The position numbers and the translations under genes were made by a program. This document shows positions 1 to 7,069 of a stretch of 7,651 nucleotides of DNA, piece after piece (within the stretch, counting starts at the first letter, position 1; every line of letters begins with the position of its first letter). The DNA is from Elusimicrobiota bacterium. Lineage in GTDB: Bacteria > Elusimicrobiota > Endomicrobiia > Endomicrobiales > Endomicrobiaceae. The stretch is from the NCBI GenBank assembly GCA_031282945.1, contig JAITCX010000017.1, positions 1-7,651 of the forward strand, read 5' to 3'. Below the pieces are notes generated by a model. The model searched no databases, was not told the DNA's origin, and saw only the letters and a list, made by a program, of their open reading frames with translations.

Positions 1-3000
1 TTGCAGACGCAAATTCCACAATAAGACTTTTAGGAAATAATACTTTTACAAGCTCCTTGAGAATTTCGGGAATTGGCTTAATGGAAAAAACCGATAACGG
101 GACGGTAAATTTTAATGGGATATTTGACGGGGCGCAAATTTCATTAAATGTTTCAGGCGGGATAATAAATTTCAACGGGCAAAGTTCTTTAAACGCATTA
201 AATGCTTCCAATGCAAAATTAAATTTTTATGGTCAAACTTTGATAGACGGGGCGCTTATTGTCCAAAATAATTCAGCTATAAATTTTAATTCCTACAGTT
301 CTTTAAAGGGTTTAGAGGCAGACAATGCAAAATTAAACTTTTATGGTCAAACTTTGATAGACGGAGCGGTTATTGTCCAAAATAATTCAGCTATAAATTT
401 TAGCTCCACGACAATTTTGCAAAAACTTACATTGAATACTGGAACGATAAATTTTAGTTCGCAAAGTTTCTTAAAAGATTTAGAGATAAATAATTCAAAC
501 TTAAACTTTTATGGTCAAGCTTTGATAAAGGGGGCGGTTATTGTCCAAAATAATTCCACAATAAATTTTAGCTCCACGACAATTTCGCAAAAACTCACAT
601 TAAATACTGGGTCGATAAATTTTAGCTCCCAAAGTTTTTTAAAAGATTTAGAGATAAATAATTCAAATTTAAACTTTCATGGTCAAGCTTTGATAAACGG
701 GGCGGTTATTGTCCAAAATAATTCCACAATAAATTTTAGTTCTACTACGATTTTGCAAAAACTCACATTAAATACTGGCACGATAAATTTTAGCTCCCAA
801 AGTTTTTTAGCCGATATTGAGATGAGCGCGGGAGAGATAAATTTTTACCAGACGGCATTTTTAAATGATATCAACGCTGGAGCGGGAATTGTAAATTTTT
901 ATCAGCGGTCAGTTTTAAATAATGCGGTTATTGATAACGGCGCGGTAATAAATTTTAGTTCTAGCATTATAAAAGATCTCAATGTTTTAAATGGAGCGGT
1001 AAATTTCAAGTCCAATATTTCAACCGCCGCCTCAATAGATATTGGAGCAGACGGCAGTTTATCTTTACAAAATGGAGTTGCGGCAAGTACGCTTTATGTT
1101 ACAGGGGATTTTAATTTGGCGGGCGCTTTGGCGGTAGATGTAAATTTTGAAAAAGCAATAGCGGATTTAATTTGGATTGACGGAATTTTTACAGCAGAGA
1201 GCGGTTCTAATTTGAGCGTGGCTAGATTTGGAGCGCCGTCAAATATTGGATTAGAATTTCTTAGGGCGCAGACAATAACGGAGGAAGCGAAAAATTTAAA
1301 AGTTGATATTGGTTATAGGATAACTTATGAGGGGCATTCATTATATTTAAGTTTAGACGGCACATGGAATGTTTTTGCGGCGCAGTTTAAAAATTTTACG
1401 GGCGTGGGAGAGATGGCGCTTAGCGAAAACTTAAATGCCGCCGATGAATTTAAAACTGCCGTTTTACCTTTAGGTTCTACCTCAGCTGAGCAGCTTTTAA
1501 TTGTTGGAAATAATAATGCATTGAATTCGGCTTGGGAAAATGATTTGGGTTTTGTTTTAAACAAGTCCAGCATTACATTTTCCAATATAATATTGAAAAA
1601 TTTTGTAACTGCAGACGCAAAATCTGGCGCCGCGATAAATACTCAAAATTCAAGTCTTACATTTGTCGGCAATATAACGTTTACAAGCAATGCCGCAAGC
1701 GCGGCAGGCGGCGCAATTTTTGCAGAGATGAGTTTAATAACTTTTATAAATGCAGTCGTAAATTTTTCAAGCAATACTGCAATTGACTCTTTAAATAATA
1801 TCTATCTCAATGACATTTATCTGGATGAAAACAGCTCCATAATTTTTTCAGGCGCCAATACTTTTATAAACGGTTTAAAAACAAACGGCGCGCAAAATGC
1901 AATGCTTTTAAAAACGGATGAAGGGTTAATTACTTTTGAAAAAGAAAGCTCCCTATTAAATACTTTTACTATCACACAGGGAAGCGCGGCATTTAAATCA
2001 AATGTTTCAAGCGTTTCAAAATTAAATGTTTTAGAAAATGCAACTTTACTTATGCAAAACGGCAATGCCGTTGATAATATCAATATAATAGAGGATTTTG
2101 TTTTGGGCGGCATATGGACTATTGATGTAAACTTTAATACATTGACAAGCGATAAAATTTCTGTCGGCTCAAACGCCGAATTTTTAAAAGGTTCTATTTT
2201 ATCTATCAATCAAATCGGCCAAGGGTCAGGCCAAAAAAAGTCCATAGAAATTTTAACGGCGGGGGGAGAGATAAAAACCGAACAGAATTTAATAGTCGGT
2301 GAAAAATACAGCGTAACGGCTTTAAATAATTCTTTGTTTTTAACGCCCAATGGAGATTGGAATATTTTTGCGGCGCAATTTAGAAATGCCAAAGATTATG
2401 ATATTGTAACGCCCTATGCATATTCAGTTTTAAACGCTTCTGTGGAAGTTTTGCCAATTCCTTTTTGGCAGACTCAAGGAAACTTTTTGACAATAGACGG
2501 GGCAAATAAAACATTAAATGCGGCAAATAATATTATTGGATATTTGGGTTTTGTTTTCGGCGGCAATGATTTTAGCTCAAGCGCAACTTTTAAAAACATC
2601 TCATTTACAAAGTTTTCGCAAAACAATAATAGCGATGCGGGCATTGTTTTTAATGTCCAAAATTCCACAATTATTTTTACAGGGGCAATAAATTTTACAC
2701 AAAATAACGGCGCAACTATTATCTCTGCAAACGATAACGCTCAAATGCGTTTTATAGGCGCAAAAGCGGCGTTTTCGCAAAATATAGCGCAAGAAGTTTT
2801 TTATCTTGAAAACAGTCTGCTTTCTTTTGAAAATTCCAATTTAAATTTTACAAATAATATTTCAGGTCTAAACGGCGCGGCAGTTTTTGCAAACAATAAG
2901 TCCAGCATTGTTTTTACAAATTCCACAGCGGCTTTTACAAACAATAAAGCGCAAGATTTTGGGGGCGCTGTTTTTATAAACGACAGCGAAATATATTTTT

Positions 3001-5882
3001 ACAATTCTAATATCACATTTAAAAACAATACCGCCCAAACAATATTAAACGATATTGCTCTTGAGGCAAATGCAGTTATGCATTTATTGGGAAACAATAA
3101 TTTTGCAAATGGAATAAGGACGGCAGGCGGCCAAAACGGAGCAGGTTCAATTTTTGTAAATGGAAATAGCGTATTTGCAGGCGAGGTAAATATTCAAAAT
3201 TCTTTTACTATTGCAGAGGGAAATGTAATTTTAAAAAACAGCAGTTCCACAATAAAAAATTTAAATATTTTAGAACAAGGATCTATAACGCTGGTAAATT
3301 CCAATCCAAACGATAGGCTCTACATTGAAACTTTAAATTTAGGCGGCGCAATAGAAATGGACGTAAATGCAAATGCGGCTGATAGGCTTATAGTTTTAGA
3401 GGATATAAATTTAACTGATACAAATAAATTTTCATTAAATATTTTAACCAATCAAAATTTTATAACGATACTAGCGCAAGGGCAAGCGATAACAGGGACG
3501 GCGGTTTCGGCAGATGAGGAGAGATATTTTATTTTTCAAACTGAAAATAGCATTTTTGCGCGTTTTAGAAATTCGGAAAGTTCGCAAAATCCAGATCAAG
3601 CTAGGGTGTCGGCATGGAACGACTTTGTAAACTTTTATCAAAATGCAATGTGGGTGGAAAATGACGAGATAATTTTACAAAACAATTTATTAGCTAGGAG
3701 CGTAGGCGATGCGCCGCTTTCCCAAACTCAAGCCAAAGCCGCTTTTATAATTAATGGAAATGGGTTTGGTTTAAATGCGCAAAAACTAGAAAACGCTTTT
3801 TTCGATTTGCAAAATAAAGTAGTAACTTTTAAAAATATAAGTCTTGCAAATTTTAAAAATACCAATCAATTAATGGGCGCGGCAATAAATGCAGATAATA
3901 ATTCTACAATTCATTTAAGCGGAAATATTAATTTCAGCAATAATTTCTCGCAAGATAAACCCAATGATATAACTTTGCAGGATGCAGATTCTGTGATAGT
4001 TTTTGACAACGGCGCGCTATTGGCAAATGGGCTAAGAACGCAAGGTTTAGGGACGCTTGAAAAGAGAGATCAAGGGGAAGTTAGTTTTCAGGGGGCGCCG
4101 TCAATAATTGAAAATGATTTTAATGTTTTAGCTGGGCGGTTAAATTTTAAAAGCGCAATAAGCAGCGTAAATTATTTAAATATGAATTATGGGTCAAGTT
4201 TATCTTTGCAAGATGATAAAGCGGGGTCGAAATTGTACGCAGGGGTTATCTTAATGCGGTCAAATTTAGCATTGGATATAGATTTTAAATCTGCAATTGC
4301 AGATCAAATTTTTGCTTCTTCGGTTACAATATTTTCGGGTTATAAATTGACAATAAAAGATGCGAATCCCTTAGATTTAACTGAAAATGAAATTCCAATA
4401 ATAATAGCAAGCTCCTCCCAAACGTTTACTATTTTAGGGTCTAAAGCTTTTGATTATGATGAAAAATTATATAGTTTGCGATACGACAATGGAAAACTTT
4501 TTATAAAAAATATTAAGCCGCCTGATATTGAGGAAGACAATGAAAATTCGCCCAACCGCGAGGCCGTAGAAGAGATTGTAAATGGGGACGGGCGTTTAAA
4601 AATTCCTTTAAGTAAGTTGAGCATGGATAAAAGGCGCAAAGCATTGGATAGTTTGTCGGGAGTTTTTACGATAAATATTTTTGCGGCGCAAACGCAATTA
4701 AACAGCGAGTTTTTGTTTAATCAAATTCAACAAGAGGCGTCTATTGGAAAAGTTTGGGCGGATGCAAACTATTCAGTTTTGGAATTTTCTAAACATGAAC
4801 AAACGCTTGGAAAATTTAGAATGATAAATACGGGCGCCGATATTGGAGTAGATTTTTTAGGCGCAAGGTTCGGCTCAATGATAACCAGATTAGGCGTCTA
4901 TGCAAATGCAAATACAAAAGAGTTTACTCAGGATCAAAGCAAAGCAAGCGTAAACGATTTGGCTTTGGGCATTTATGAAAATACAAATATTGCGAATTTT
5001 AATTTGCAGTTTTTGGCAGGCCTGCGTTATGCAAATGTAAACACCAGCCGCATTATAGAAATGGAGGAGAATTATAATCCCGTTGCAGAGTTTAATATTG
5101 TAAGCATTGAAACGGCATTAAATGCAAGTTATGATTTTGATATGCGTGTTGCTAAAGCGGGTCCCTTTATTTTGCTTGAGGCAAGCCAAAACAAATTTAG
5201 CGAAATTGCCGAGCATGGCGGTTTGATCACAGATTTAACTTTTGAGCAGGCAAGTTGGACAAAAGCGCAAGGACTTCTCGGCGCCCAAATTAAAAGCAAA
5301 TATAATTTTATAGATGTTTTCGCCAGAGGATATGCAGGCATAATGCTAGCTAAAGATCCAACGTTTCAAGTGAGGTTTACGTCCATAGAAAATTCTATAA
5401 TGCAGGTGGAAAGCGATAGAGTAAATGAATTATTTTATGGTTTGAGCGGCGGGCTAAACGTCAATATTGGAAATGATATAAGAGTTGGGGTGATGGGCTA
5501 CGGGCGATTGTCGCACAGCTTTGCAAATTACGGCGGCCAGTTTAACATAACATATGCATTGAGAGGAGATACGCCGAAACTGCCCGAATTAGAATCGCCC
5601 ATAGAAGCGCAGGAGCTGAGCCTGAAAGATAAACAGGCGGTAAAATATTTTGTGAAAAAATTGATGCACTCAAATAGAGAATATAAAGCCGTAACAATAA
5701 AATTATATTTAAATGTATCGCAAGATGAGGAAACTAAACGTCTGGACAATTTAAAATTGACTTGGGCGCAAAATGTGTATAGAGAAATGCTAAAAAACGG
5801 GCTGCCTGCAAATAAAATAAAAATTATAAGGTATAGAATTAAACCAATAACAACTAATATTGAATTGCATTTGGAAATGTGA
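1..5882 (+). CDS. Giant Pmp-like/autotransporter outer-membrane protein, 5' end outside window
   Basis: Only the C-terminal 1,959 residues are visible. The frame (codons from position 3) is open to the window edge, and its first residues already match a repeat element seen three more times, so the TTG at 57 is not the start and the signal peptide lies upstream. The passenger is Asn/Phe/Ile/Ser-rich with 17-20 residue rungs of the pattern INFsSxSxLxxLxI, typical of a right-handed beta-helix. It carries FxxN motifs (FTSN, FSSN, FTQN, FSQN, FTNN, FKNN) and GGA[IV] (1707-1718, 2961-2972), the signature pair of chlamydial Pmp proteins. Four modules are followed by a charged linker (about 4512-4613), a segment with the autotransporter-like LDSLSG motif, an amphipathic barrel, and an OmpA-like tail. 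It stops at TGA. The likely role is a surface-exposed adhesin or coat protein; the ligand is unknown. The autotransporter class is fairly secure; Pmp kinship is inferred from motifs only. Confidence 0.85.
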   Translation, partial: ADANSTIRLLGNNTFTSSLRISGIGLMEKTDNGTVNFNGIFDGAQISLNVSGGIINFNGQSSLNALNASNAKLNFYGQTLIDGALIVQNNSAINFNSYSSLKGLEADNAKLNFYGQTLIDGAVIVQNNSAINFSSTTILQKLTLNTGTINFSSQSFLKDLEINNSNLNFYGQALIKGAVIVQNNSTINFSSTTISQKLTLNTGSINFSSQSFLKDLEINNSNLNFHGQALINGAVIVQNNSTINFSSTTILQKLTLNTGTINFSSQSFLADIEMSAGEINFYQTAFLNDINAGAGIVNFYQRSVLNNAVIDNGAVINFSSSIIKDLNVLNGAVNFKSNISTAASIDIGADGSLSLQNGVAASTLYVTGDFNLAGALAVDVNFEKAIADLIWIDGIFTAESGSNLSVARFGAPSNIGLEFLRAQTITEEAKNLKVDIGYRITYEGHSLYLSLDGTWNVFAAQFKNFTGVGEMALSENLNAADEFKTAVLPLGSTSAEQLLIVGNNNALNSAWENDLGFVLNKSSITFSNIILKNFVTADAKSGAAINTQNSSLTFVGNITFTSNAASAAGGAIFAEMSLITFINAVVNFSSNTAIDSLNNIYLNDIYLDENSSIIFSGANTFINGLKTNGAQNAMLLKTDEGLITFEKESSLLNTFTITQGSAAFKSNVSSVSKLNVLENATLLMQNGNAVDNINIIEDFVLGGIWTIDVNFNTLTSDKISVGSNAEFLKGSILSINQIGQGSGQKKSIEILTAGGEIKTEQNLIVGEKYSVTALNNSLFLTPNGDWNIFAAQFRNAKDYDIVTPYAYSVLNASVEVLPIPFWQTQGNFLTIDGANKTLNAANNIIGYLGFVFGGNDFSSSATFKNISFTKFSQNNNSDAGIVFNVQNSTIIFTGAINFTQNNGATIISANDNAQMRFIGAKAAFSQNIAQEVFYLENSLLSFENSNLNFTNNISGLNGAAVFANNKSSIVFTNSTAAFTNNKAQDFGGAVFINDSEIYFYNSNITFKNNTAQTILNDIALEANAVMHLLGNNNFANGIRTAGGQNGAGSIFVNGNSVFAGEVNIQNSFTIAEGNVILKNSSSTIKNLNILEQGSITLVNSNPNDRLYIETLNLGGAIEMDVNANAADRLIVLEDINLTDTNKFSLNILTNQNFITILAQGQAITGTAVSADEERYFIFQTENSIFARFRNSESSQNPDQARVSAWNDFVNFYQNAMWVENDEIILQNNLLARSVGDAPLSQTQAKAAFIINGNGFGLNAQKLENAFFDLQNKVVTFKNISLANFKNTNQLMGAAINADNNSTIHLSGNINFSNNFSQDKPNDITLQDADSVIVFDNGALLANGLRTQGLGTLEKRDQGEVSFQGAPSIIENDFNVLAGRLNFKSAISSVNYLNMNYGSSLSLQDDKAGSKLYAGVILMRSNLALDIDFKSAIADQIFASSVTIFSGYKLTIKDANPLDLTENEIPIIIASSSQTFTILGSKAFDYDEKLYSLRYDNGKLFIKNIKPPDIEEDNENSPNREAVEEIVNGDGRLKIPLSKLSMDKRRKALDSLSGVFTINIFAAQTQLNSEFLFNQIQQEASIGKVWADANYSVLEFSKHEQTLGKFRMINTGADIGVDFLGARFGSMITRLGVYANANTKEFTQDQSKASVNDLALGIYENTNIANFNLQFLAGLRYANVNTSRIIEMEENYNPVAEFNIVSIETALNASYDFDMRVAKAGPFILLEASQNKFSEIAEHGGLITDLTFEQASWTKAQGLLGAQIKSKYNFIDVFARGYAGIMLAKDPTFQVRFTSIENSIMQVESDRVNELFYGLSGGLNVNIGNDIRVGVMGYGRLSHSFANYGGQFNITYALRGDTPKLPELESPIEAQELSLKDKQAVKYFVKKLMHSNREYKAVTIKLYLNVSQDEETKRLDNLKLTWAQNVYREMLKNGLPANKIKIIRYRIKPITTNIELHLEM
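219..836 (+). repeat. Tandem rung repeat array: 114-bp unit plus three 168-bp units
   Basis: Units begin at 219 (114 bp), 333, 501 and 669 (168 bp each), all at the codons for LNF[YH]GQ. A full unit encodes 56 residues as three rungs of 20, 18 and 18 residues (LNFYGQALI..., INFSSTTI..., INFSSQSFL...). The 114-bp unit lacks one 18-residue rung (20+18). By eye the 501 and 669 units differ at about nine positions over their first 140 bp and then diverge from about 810, still in frame. Because units are whole multiples of rungs and of three bases, gain or loss would keep both reading frame and beta-helix register. The high DNA identity points to recent duplication. Confidence 0.93.
837..1010 (+). 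repeat. Diverged single-rung repeats following the tandem array
   Basis: Three further rungs of 17-19 residues begin with INFYQ, IVNFYQ and VINFSS and keep the NF-x-x-S/Q-x-L-x-x pattern, but share little DNA identity with the 168-bp units. They continue the same beta-helix and connect the array to the VNFKS element that occurs in all modules. They look like older copies of the same rung. Confidence 0.7.
1365..4511 (+). repeat. Passenger modules 2-4 (large divergent protein repeats)
   Basis: The passenger repeats a large plan. Modules 2 (1365-2357), 3 (2358-3614) and 4 (from 3615) each open with a Trp-Asn motif (WNVFAAQF, WNIFAAQF, WNDFVNFYQ). Next comes a variable FxxN/GGAI-type region, an anchor element (GANTFINGLK at 1851, GNNNFANGIR at 3090, NGALLANGLR at 4008), a block with an FTI-like strand and FKS/LKNS, and a DVNF-type motif (2124, 3360, 4275). 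The anchor-to-DVNF distance is 273, 270 and 267 nt. Module 1 has the same elements (GNNTFTSSLR at 33, DVNF at 1137) but 1104 nt apart. The DNA has diverged, so these are older duplications than the rung array. Module 4 ends near KLFIKN before the linker. Confidence 0.75.
4614..5561 (+). other. Autotransporter-type beta-barrel (translocator) domain
   Basis: This region begins with a helical segment containing ALDSLSG, followed by a stretch resembling the linker helix that precedes autotransporter barrels (family pattern LDxLSGE...). About 240 residues of alternating hydrophobic/polar strands follow (e.g. TGADIGVDF, MITRLGVYANAN, LQFLAGLRYANV, FILLEAS, FARGYAGIML, GLSGGLNVNIG, IRVGVMGYGRL), ending at QFNITYAL, a plausible last strand. 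The size fits a 12-stranded barrel. In classical autotransporters the barrel is the extreme C-terminus; here about 106 residues follow. Confidence 0.7.
5613..5879 (+). other. Degenerate OmpA-like C-terminal domain after the barrel
   Basis: The tail has the layout of an OmpA-like (peptidoglycan-associated) domain: a helix (KDKQAVKYFVKKLM), a strand (AVTIKLYL), a second helix (LTWAQNVYREMLKNGLPA) running into NKIKIIRY, and a last strand (NIELHLEM). The G(I/L)PAxKI turn closely matches OmpA-family proteins. The residues that bind diaminopimelate there are missing: the Asp of GHTD is replaced within LNVS, and the Arg of LSxxRA is replaced around LTWAQ. It may therefore be a fold relic or bind something else. 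The assignment rests on pattern reading alone. Confidence 0.5.
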
Positions 5883-5890
5883 GTTTGAGT

Positions 5891-5938
5891 TAAAAAATTA
5901 AAAAACAACTTGACGCTTTGGACGCATTTTGTTTTAAT
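5891..5938 (+). promoter_or_regulatory. Sigma70-like promoter with UP-like A-tracts, upstream of dCMP deaminase
   Basis: A -35 TTGACG (5910-5915) and a -10 TTTAAT (5933-5938) each match the consensus at five of six bases and are separated by exactly 17 bp. Directly upstream, 5891-5907 is almost pure A/T with two A-tracts of six, in the place and style of an UP element. Initiation would be expected near 5944-5946, only a few bases before the ATG at 5948. This is the only obvious break in transcription between the giant gene and the downstream genes. Confidence 0.68.
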
Positions 5939-5947
5939 TATCCTATT

Positions 5948-6436
5948 ATGCAAAACCAAATTCAAAGACGTCCCGATTGGGACCAATACTTTATGAAATT
6001 AGCATGGCTTGCCGCCGAGCGTTCCACCTGTTTAAGACATCATGTGGGGTGCGTTATAGTGAAAAATAAACGCATACTTTCCACAGGCTATAACGGCGCT
6101 CCTGCAAACCTCCCAGACTGCCTAGAATTAGGATGCCTGCGCGATCAATTGAAAATCCCATCCGGTCAAAGACATGAGATTTGCCGTGCAATTCATGCGG
6201 AACAAAATGCAATAATTCAAGGATCTGTGATGGGAACAAGCCTTGTCGGCGCAACTCTTTACTGCACCCACTCCCCTTGCGTTTTGTGCGCAAAAATGAT
6301 AATTAATGCAGGAATAATAAAAGTTATAGCAGGCCAGCCCTACCCAGATAAAAGTTATGTAGATTTATTTAATCAGGCTAAAATAGAATTTTATACACTT
6401 GATATCAACAACTTAACCATCTCACAAAAAATATAG
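5948..6436 (+). CDS. Deoxycytidylate (dCMP) deaminase
   Basis: This is a 162-residue zinc enzyme that deaminates dCMP to dUMP, the thymidylate synthase substrate, in the cytoplasm. Visible signatures, numbered from this ATG, are RPDWDQYFM (8-16) near the start, RSTC (25-28), the GYNGAP motif (47-52) typical of dCMP deaminases, the catalytic HAE (83-85, Zn ligand His and proton-shuttling Glu), and PCVLC (110-114, Zn-ligand cysteines). C28, C58 and H76 may form the second structural zinc site known in this family. The length fits the family. A TTG at 5918 would add ten residues, but it lies between the -35 and -10 elements, lacks a ribosome-binding site, and homologues usually begin just before RPxWDxYF, so the ATG is preferred. 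No Shine-Dalgarno precedes it. ComEB-type proteins are the same family; no competence genes are nearby. Confidence 0.93.
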   Translation: MQNQIQRRPDWDQYFMKLAWLAAERSTCLRHHVGCVIVKNKRILSTGYNGAPANLPDCLELGCLRDQLKIPSGQRHEICRAIHAEQNAIIQGSVMGTSLVGATLYCTHSPCVLCAKMIINAGIIKVIAGQPYPDKSYVDLFNQAKIEFYTLDINNLTISQKI

Positions 6437-6454
6437 TTTTAATGCAATAATTTT

Positions 6455-6466
6455 AGGTAAAGGGGG
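6455..6466 (+). promoter_or_regulatory. Purine-rich ribosome-binding region for the sigma gene
   Basis: AGGTAAAGGGGG lies upstream of the ATG at 6479. The G-run ends 12 nt before the start, which is longer than ideal, so initiation may be modest. There is no in-frame alternative start nearer to it. Confidence 0.45.
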
Positions 6467-6478
6467 CGTTAGTATATT

Positions 6479-7069
6479 ATGGATAAAAAATTAACAGATG
6501 CTCAATTAGTTTCAAGATTCAAAAATGGGGACAGCAAGGCATTTGAAGAAATTGTACTGCGGTATCAGGCTCATGTTTACACATATATCCTGTCTATTGT
6601 AAAAAATCCAGACACGGCAAGCGATATATGTCAAGACTTATTTGTGAAGATTTTTAGAACTCTCCATAAATATAATGAGGAGAATAAGCTAAAAAATTGG
6701 TTATTCACTTTAGCCCGAAATCTAACCATGGACTATTTCAGGAAAAATTCCAAAAGGCTTGTTCCCTTAGAAAATCAGGATGAAGATGAGTTTTCTCTTC
6801 TTGACACAATCTCCGACAATTCCCCTTCCCCCCTAAAAGTCTTGATAGAAAATGCGCAGAAAGAAGCAATAAATGATGCGCTTGGAAAGTTATCTATGGA
6901 TGAGAGGGAGCTGGTGGCGTTGAAAGACAATTTCACTTTTGCTGAAATTGCCGCAATGCAAAAAAAACCCATAGGAACGCTCCTGTCTAAATTTAGCAGA
7001 ACGTTAAAGAAGCTAAGAAGAATTTTAGCTCAAAGGAGTCCGGAGGTATATAATGAATATTTGCAATAA
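6479..7069 (+). CDS. ECF-type RNA polymerase sigma factor (sigma70 family)
   Basis: This is a 196-residue alternative sigma factor with only regions 2 and 4, the extracytoplasmic-function layout. Region 2 covers roughly residues 24-92: FEEIVLRYQAHVYTYILSIV, then DICQDLFVKIFRTLHKY and KNWLFTLARNLTMDYFRK, the usual core-binding and -10-recognition helices. An acidic Ser/Pro linker (about 95-120) leads to region 4 at about 127-181, with LSMDERELVALKDNFTFAEIAAM and GTLLSKFSRTLKKLR forming the helix-turn-helix for the -35. The length is normal. It starts 42 nt after the deaminase stop with no terminator between, so it may be partly co-transcribed. Its last 17 bases overlap the next gene, a zinc-finger anti-sigma factor, the classic ECF arrangement. 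No GGAAC-type autoregulated promoter was found upstream. Confidence 0.94.
   Translation: MDKKLTDAQLVSRFKNGDSKAFEEIVLRYQAHVYTYILSIVKNPDTASDICQDLFVKIFRTLHKYNEENKLKNWLFTLARNLTMDYFRKNSKRLVPLENQDEDEFSLLDTISDNSPSPLKVLIENAQKEAINDALGKLSMDERELVALKDNFTFAEIAAMQKKPIGTLLSKFSRTLKKLRRILAQRSPEVYNEYLQ
7042..7046 (+). promoter_or_regulatory. Strong Shine-Dalgarno of the anti-sigma gene, inside the sigma coding region
   Basis: GGAGG sits 6 nt before the ATG at 7053, and a second AGGAG lies just upstream (about 7034-7038). Both are within the 3' end of the sigma gene. This is the best ribosome-binding site in the window and would favour anti-sigma synthesis at least equal to that of sigma. Confidence 0.8.

Noticed and set aside
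57..59. TTG as the start codon of the giant gene
   Set aside because: The frame is open upstream to the window edge, the upstream residues belong to a repeated element, there is no ribosome-binding site, and no signal peptide follows.
219..836. CRISPR-like or non-coding satellite interpretation of the tandem repeats
   Set aside because: Units are far longer than CRISPR repeats, there are no unique spacers, and every unit is in frame and encodes regular beta-helix rungs.
1817..2209. Antisense open frame of 130 codons inside the passenger
   Set aside because: It lies wholly inside the repeat protein, has no ribosome-binding site or recognised motif, and its composition follows the complement of the sense codons.
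5883..5910. Intrinsic terminator after the giant gene
   Set aside because: A-tracts are present but no stable GC-containing hairpin or T-run on the + strand; the A-tracts fit an UP-like promoter element better.
5918..5920. TTG start for dCMP deaminase
   Set aside because: It falls between the -35 and -10 elements, has no Shine-Dalgarno, and adds residues not typical of the family.
5528..5986. Antisense open frame of 152 codons over the 3' end of the giant gene and the promoter region
   Set aside because: It overlaps a well-supported coding region and promoter, has no recognisable domain, and looks like a chance opening on the opposite strand of an AT-rich gene.
6199..6203. GGAAC as an ECF -35 element inside the deaminase gene
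   Set aside because: It encodes part of the catalytic HAE motif, so the sequence is constrained, and no matching ECF -10 follows at the right distance.
6432..6437. TATAGT as a -10 box for the sigma gene
   Set aside because: No acceptable -35 is found at 16-18 bp upstream; it overlaps the deaminase stop codon and is expected by chance in such AT-rich sequence.
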